From NCBI GenBank assembly GCA_034509735.1, contig JACGWO010000003.1, forward strand, positions 992,001 through 1,056,000: a stretch of 64,000 nucleotides of DNA. The letters run 5' to 3'. The DNA is from Sesamum alatum (taxonomy: Eukaryota > Streptophyta > Magnoliopsida > Lamiales > Pedaliaceae). The first letter of the stretch is position 1. Each line of letters starts with the position of its first letter. The translations under genes were made by a program, and so were the position numbers. Below, in pieces: positions 60,504 to 64,000 of this stretch. The notes below the pieces were generated by a model. That model made no database searches. It was not told the origin of the DNA and saw only the letters and a list, made by a program, of their open reading frames with translations.

Positions 60504-62088
60504 TTAGGCGTAATACCGCTTCAAGAACTTTCCATTTATCGGGCCTATCCTTAAGCCGTCTTCAGCAACTAGCTTATATGCACCATTTGTGTAGACCTCT
60601 TTGACGACATACGGACATCCCATTTTGGCAAGAACTTGTTGCCCGTTCGACGCGTTGTGATTATAGGCCTCCTTACTGCGAGTACTAGATCACCAACTTG
60701 AAAAGAGCGTAGGCGAACCTTCTTATTGAACTCCTTGGATAATCGAGCTTGATAACACTCGACCCTTTAGTTGTGCTTCCAATCTCTTTTCATCGAGAGC
60801 TTCTAGCTTTTCAAGCCGTATTTGAGCGTTTTCTTCTTCAGTAAGCTCTTCTTGTATTGCTATCCTCAATGAAGGAATTTGTTGCTCAAGCGGGAGGACT
60901 GCCTCCACTCCATAAACTAGGGCATAAGGGGTTGCTTGCGTAGGCGTTTTGACAGTGGTTCTATATGCCCTTAGAGCTTCTCCAATTCTTTTGTGCCAAT
61001 CCCGCTTTGACTTGGTCACCACTTTCTTCAACAGGCTGCAAAAAGTTTTGTTGAATGCTTCCGCAAGACCATTGGCAGCGACATAGTACATAGAAGAGTT
61101 TCTTTGCTTGAATCCAAACTTCTGACACAATTTGTCTATCAAGCTATTACAGAAGGATTTTCCATTATCAGTGATGATATACCTGGGCACTCCATACCGA
61201 TATATGATGTGTGTATGGATGAAATCAGCAACATTCTCTTTCTTCACTTGTTTGAGGGGGATTGCTTCAACCCATTTAGAAAAGTAGTTAGTTGCTGCAA
61301 AGATTTATAAGTGACCACCGGAGGACTTTGTCATAGGTCCCACGACATCCAAACCCCAAGCATCGAAGGGCCATGAAGCTACAGTAGGGTGCAATGGCTC
61401 AGGTGGTTGGTGGATAAGATTGGCGTGAATTTGACAGGCTTGACATCTCCGTGCATAGTCCATGCAATCCTTAACCATTGTAGGCCAGTAATAATCCATC
61501 TTTTTTATACGAAAGTGCAACTTTGGTCCAGATTGGTGGGCACCACGAACTCCAGAGTGGGCTTCTTCTATAGCTTGTATTTGCTCATCACCATTTAGGC
61601 AATGTAAGAAAATACCATCAAAAGAGCGTTTATAGAGCATGTCTTTAAAGTAGATGAAACGAGATGCCCGCTGTCGAATTTCGGCCCTTCGCCGTAGATC
61701 ATCAGGTAACTTCTTGTACTTCAAGTAATCGACGAGCGGTTGTCGCCAATCTTCCTCTTCAATTTCGGAAACCTCCATAACATGATTTTCTTCTTCTTGG
61801 GAAGTGTCATCCTCATCATCACTGAAGACCGGTGGTATGACCCAATTCTTACATATCGGTATGCGCGTTTCCTTATCGGTCATCGAGAGGGTTGAAGCAA
61901 CCTTGGCCAATGCATCAGCTTGTTTATTATCCTTTCTCGGTAGGTGCTCAAGTTCTACATCTCCTAGCCATCCTATCAGCCTTCTTGCATAGTCATAGTA
62001 TGAAAGCAACTCAGGCTTTTTGACTTCGTAGAGACCGAGGAGCTGATTGATCACTAACTGAGATTCTCCGTATACTTTGAGGTGTCCT
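60504..62088 (-). pseudogene. Tat-type gypsy pol fragment: RNase H and integrase
   Basis: The - strand frame starts at 62088, inside RNase H: VYGESQLVINQLLG, then HLPRKDNKQADALAKVAST, an extra RNase H style of the Tat lineage. Integrase follows: zinc finger H...H...CQACQ near 61450, GLDVVGPM (first Asp), ITDNGKSF (second Asp) and NGLAEAFNKT (Glu). One stop at about 61303-61305 (Tyr to stop) and a shift near 60740 break it. The C-terminal remnant ends KFLKRYYA at the stop at 60504-60506. A purine-rich tract (+ strand T/C-rich, about 60440-60500) follows. The 5' side, with gag, protease and RT, lies beyond the inserted LTR and outside the window. Confidence 0.88.
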
Positions 62089-64000
62089 TGAAGGACAAGC
62101 GGATCCGCCCGGGAGCGCGAGCGGAAGCGAGAAAAGCGAGAAATTGCGCGTAAATTTAAATCAAATTTAAATAAATGAATCCCAAGGGGTGTACCCTTGT
62201 GTGCTCAACCGGGCGTTCGATGTAGGATGTGTAAATATTGGAAACATATATTTAAACACATAGGGCATAGATATATACAATAAATCAATCAAAGCGTAAG
62301 GAGACTTTTACCTTCGATTGTTTAGCGTATGCTCCCGGCTACTTGCGTTGTTCCTTCTCCGGAATGCTCACGAAATCCAAACGTATGGATTCTCCAAAGG
62401 TGATCCACACCACACCGGAAGAAACACACATTCTTCTTGCTAGAAAAGAACGGGTTTAAGAAGGAATCAGTTTAAGAGAAAAACACTATGAATTAGTGCT
62501 CTCTTAAACTTACTTTGTTCTTCTTCTTGATTCAAAATTAAGTGAAGAACACAAGTGTGAGAGAGGGAGAGAGGCCGAGAGTTGAGAGAGAGGGAAGGAT
62601 TTTTTTCTTCTCTTTTTCCTAGAAAAGGATGAATAATGAATCACTTATGCTTGGTGTTGTATATTCTAATGTATATACATAATTAATGTGATTATTGGAA
62701 TGTGTCTAAGTTCATCCAAGGATGTATAGATTCATTCCAATCAATCTCCATCAATTCTTCAATCAAGCCTACCAAAATTTATGGTATGATCAAATCATAC
62801 CAAAAGGGAAGAGCTTGATTGTAGTTGATTTGTCTTTTTCCAAAAGAGACAAGTCAACATACCACCTAGCATGAAATATGGCCGATTTTGCTTCCTCCAA
62901 GGGAGCATGCCGGCCATGTTTAATTAAGGAAAGAAGTCCAACTTCTACCTATTTCAAAATAGGAATTATTTCTCCTCTCGAGTAAAATTTAACGGACCGG
63001 GTTTTATCATAATCCAATTACGACGAACCTAACATTAAATCCAATTTAATGTCCATCTAAATTATTCTCGTTGATCTTTTAATCCAATTAAAAGATCCAA
63101 TGTCTCAACGTCTCAACTTTCCATATTTAATCGAAAATCCAATTTACCGATTAAACGAAAGCCCGATACAATATCGGGCCGTCCATCCAATGGACTTTCC
63201 CTTAAGTAATCCAATTACTTATTTATCCTTCGAGATTGACTCCAAGTCGATCTCTCAACCTCCTCGATGATTTGTTGGTGACCCTTTAGGTTCACCCTCA
63301 GCTAGACTTAGGCCCGTGTCCCATAACGGCCCGTTATCATGGGTGGCCGTCTAGCAACGGTCCATGACACTAGAGACTAGGTGAATTGGCGTGAACATTT
63401 AGGCACCGATTCCGTACGGGTACGATCCTTCCGTCTACCGTCTCCGGGCCTTAGTCTAGGGTATGGAATTGGGCGTCGGTTCCCATCCTTGACTAGGCAT
63501 CTATGCTCAATACTCGAGACCAAGTATGCTTCATTGCGTCGACACAGGAAACCATTCCCTGTTCGACCAACCACTGTGGCCACAGCTTCAAACAGCATGA
63601 ACGTGTCTCCGAGTGCATAGGAGATACCTCTGTCACATACTGACAGGGGACGGATCCTCTTCTTGGAATCCACCGTCCTCGCTACACATTCCGACTGCAC
63701 TGGACAAGGCTTATGATAATCATCTTATAGAATGATTACCTCTCGCCAGATCCAAGATACAGCCGTCCTGTGCCCACGACTGCCATGATCCCTCAAGTCT
63801 GAGGATTACTTCCATACTATCGGAATCGGGGAAAACCAATCATACCGACCAAGCCTCCAAGGCTTCCATATGATGATCCCCGCGAGTCAGTCCAGTCGGC
63901 TCGACCCCAGTCGACCAACCCATCAAGATCGTGTAGGCGTCCCACGCCTGTCACCGATGAAACACGACACTCATCCAATAAACATGACTCTTGACGCAAG
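62089..64000 (-). mobile_element. Family A LTR, reverse orientation, cut by window end
   Basis: Begins TGAAGGACAAGCGGATCCG, as the solo LTR at 915 does, and follows it base for base with few changes through to the window end, where about 300 bases are missing. The five bases before it are gtcct (62084-62088); their repeat should appear after the end, outside the window. It interrupts the RNase H coding of the gypsy element. Whether it is solo or belongs to a complete element cannot be told. Open frames inside are not genes. Confidence 0.92.

Overview
The window is plant nuclear DNA, most likely from a eudicot. The three intact protein genes have GT-AG introns and belong to plant families. Most of the rest is transposon sequence from nearly every major plant class, set in very AT-rich spacer. 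Intact host genes, all on the + strand: MAGO NASHI, an exon-junction-complex core protein (15143-17988, 3 exons); a GPI-anchored phytocyanin (19387-20034, 2 exons); and a probably plastid methionine sulfoxide reductase A (30131-32286, 2 exons). A tRNA-Arg(CCT)-like gene lies on the - strand (24425-24497), but its T-loop is damaged.

Left part (1-14.9 kb). A 2.2-kb solo LTR (915-3145, target duplication GACAT) sits in what looks like the 3' half of a Helitron. That Helitron carries a broken multi-exon RPA-like gene (3546-5590) and ends in CTAG at 6477. Inside the RPA-like gene is a fragment resembling the 5' end of plant mitochondrial large-subunit rRNA, a likely NUMT. A decayed minus-strand Ty3/gypsy chromovirus follows (about 6512-13566). 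A long-TIR Mutator-like element has inserted in its left LTR, and an internally deleted Copia element has inserted near its protease.

Middle (15-39.5 kb). The three host genes are spaced among small foldback elements. Several of these have long terminal inverted repeats and 9-bp target duplications typical of Mutator-like elements. One lies about 105 bp after the phytocyanin stop. A 647-bp tandem duplication ends exactly in the first bases of a 5.3-kb non-coding Helitron (34254-39510), which itself holds a nested long-TIR element (37779-39164).

Right part (39.6-64 kb). A 4.8-kb Mutator-like element (39664-44455) carries a broken MULE transposase on the - strand and a spliced plant mobile domain (PMD) gene on the + strand. 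Next come the 5' end of a CACTA element (44908-46810) and then a large minus-strand Ty3/gypsy element of Tat type (about 46811-62088). The Tat element has itself been invaded by a solo LTR (48431-50576), by a Copia element with a broken polyprotein and only a 3' LTR (52647-58579), and by another LTR (62089 to the window end). The Tat element carries an antisense PMD plus coiled-coil reading frame (58580-60121), so PMD genes ride on two unrelated transposon classes within 20 kb.

I see no novel defence-like or operon-like system. The most noteworthy signals are the two transposon-borne antisense PMD genes, the Helitron with RPA gene and mitochondrial rRNA fragment, and a short block conserved across four otherwise diverged Copia-type LTRs. 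All identifications come from reading the sequence and from family knowledge; no database search was run.
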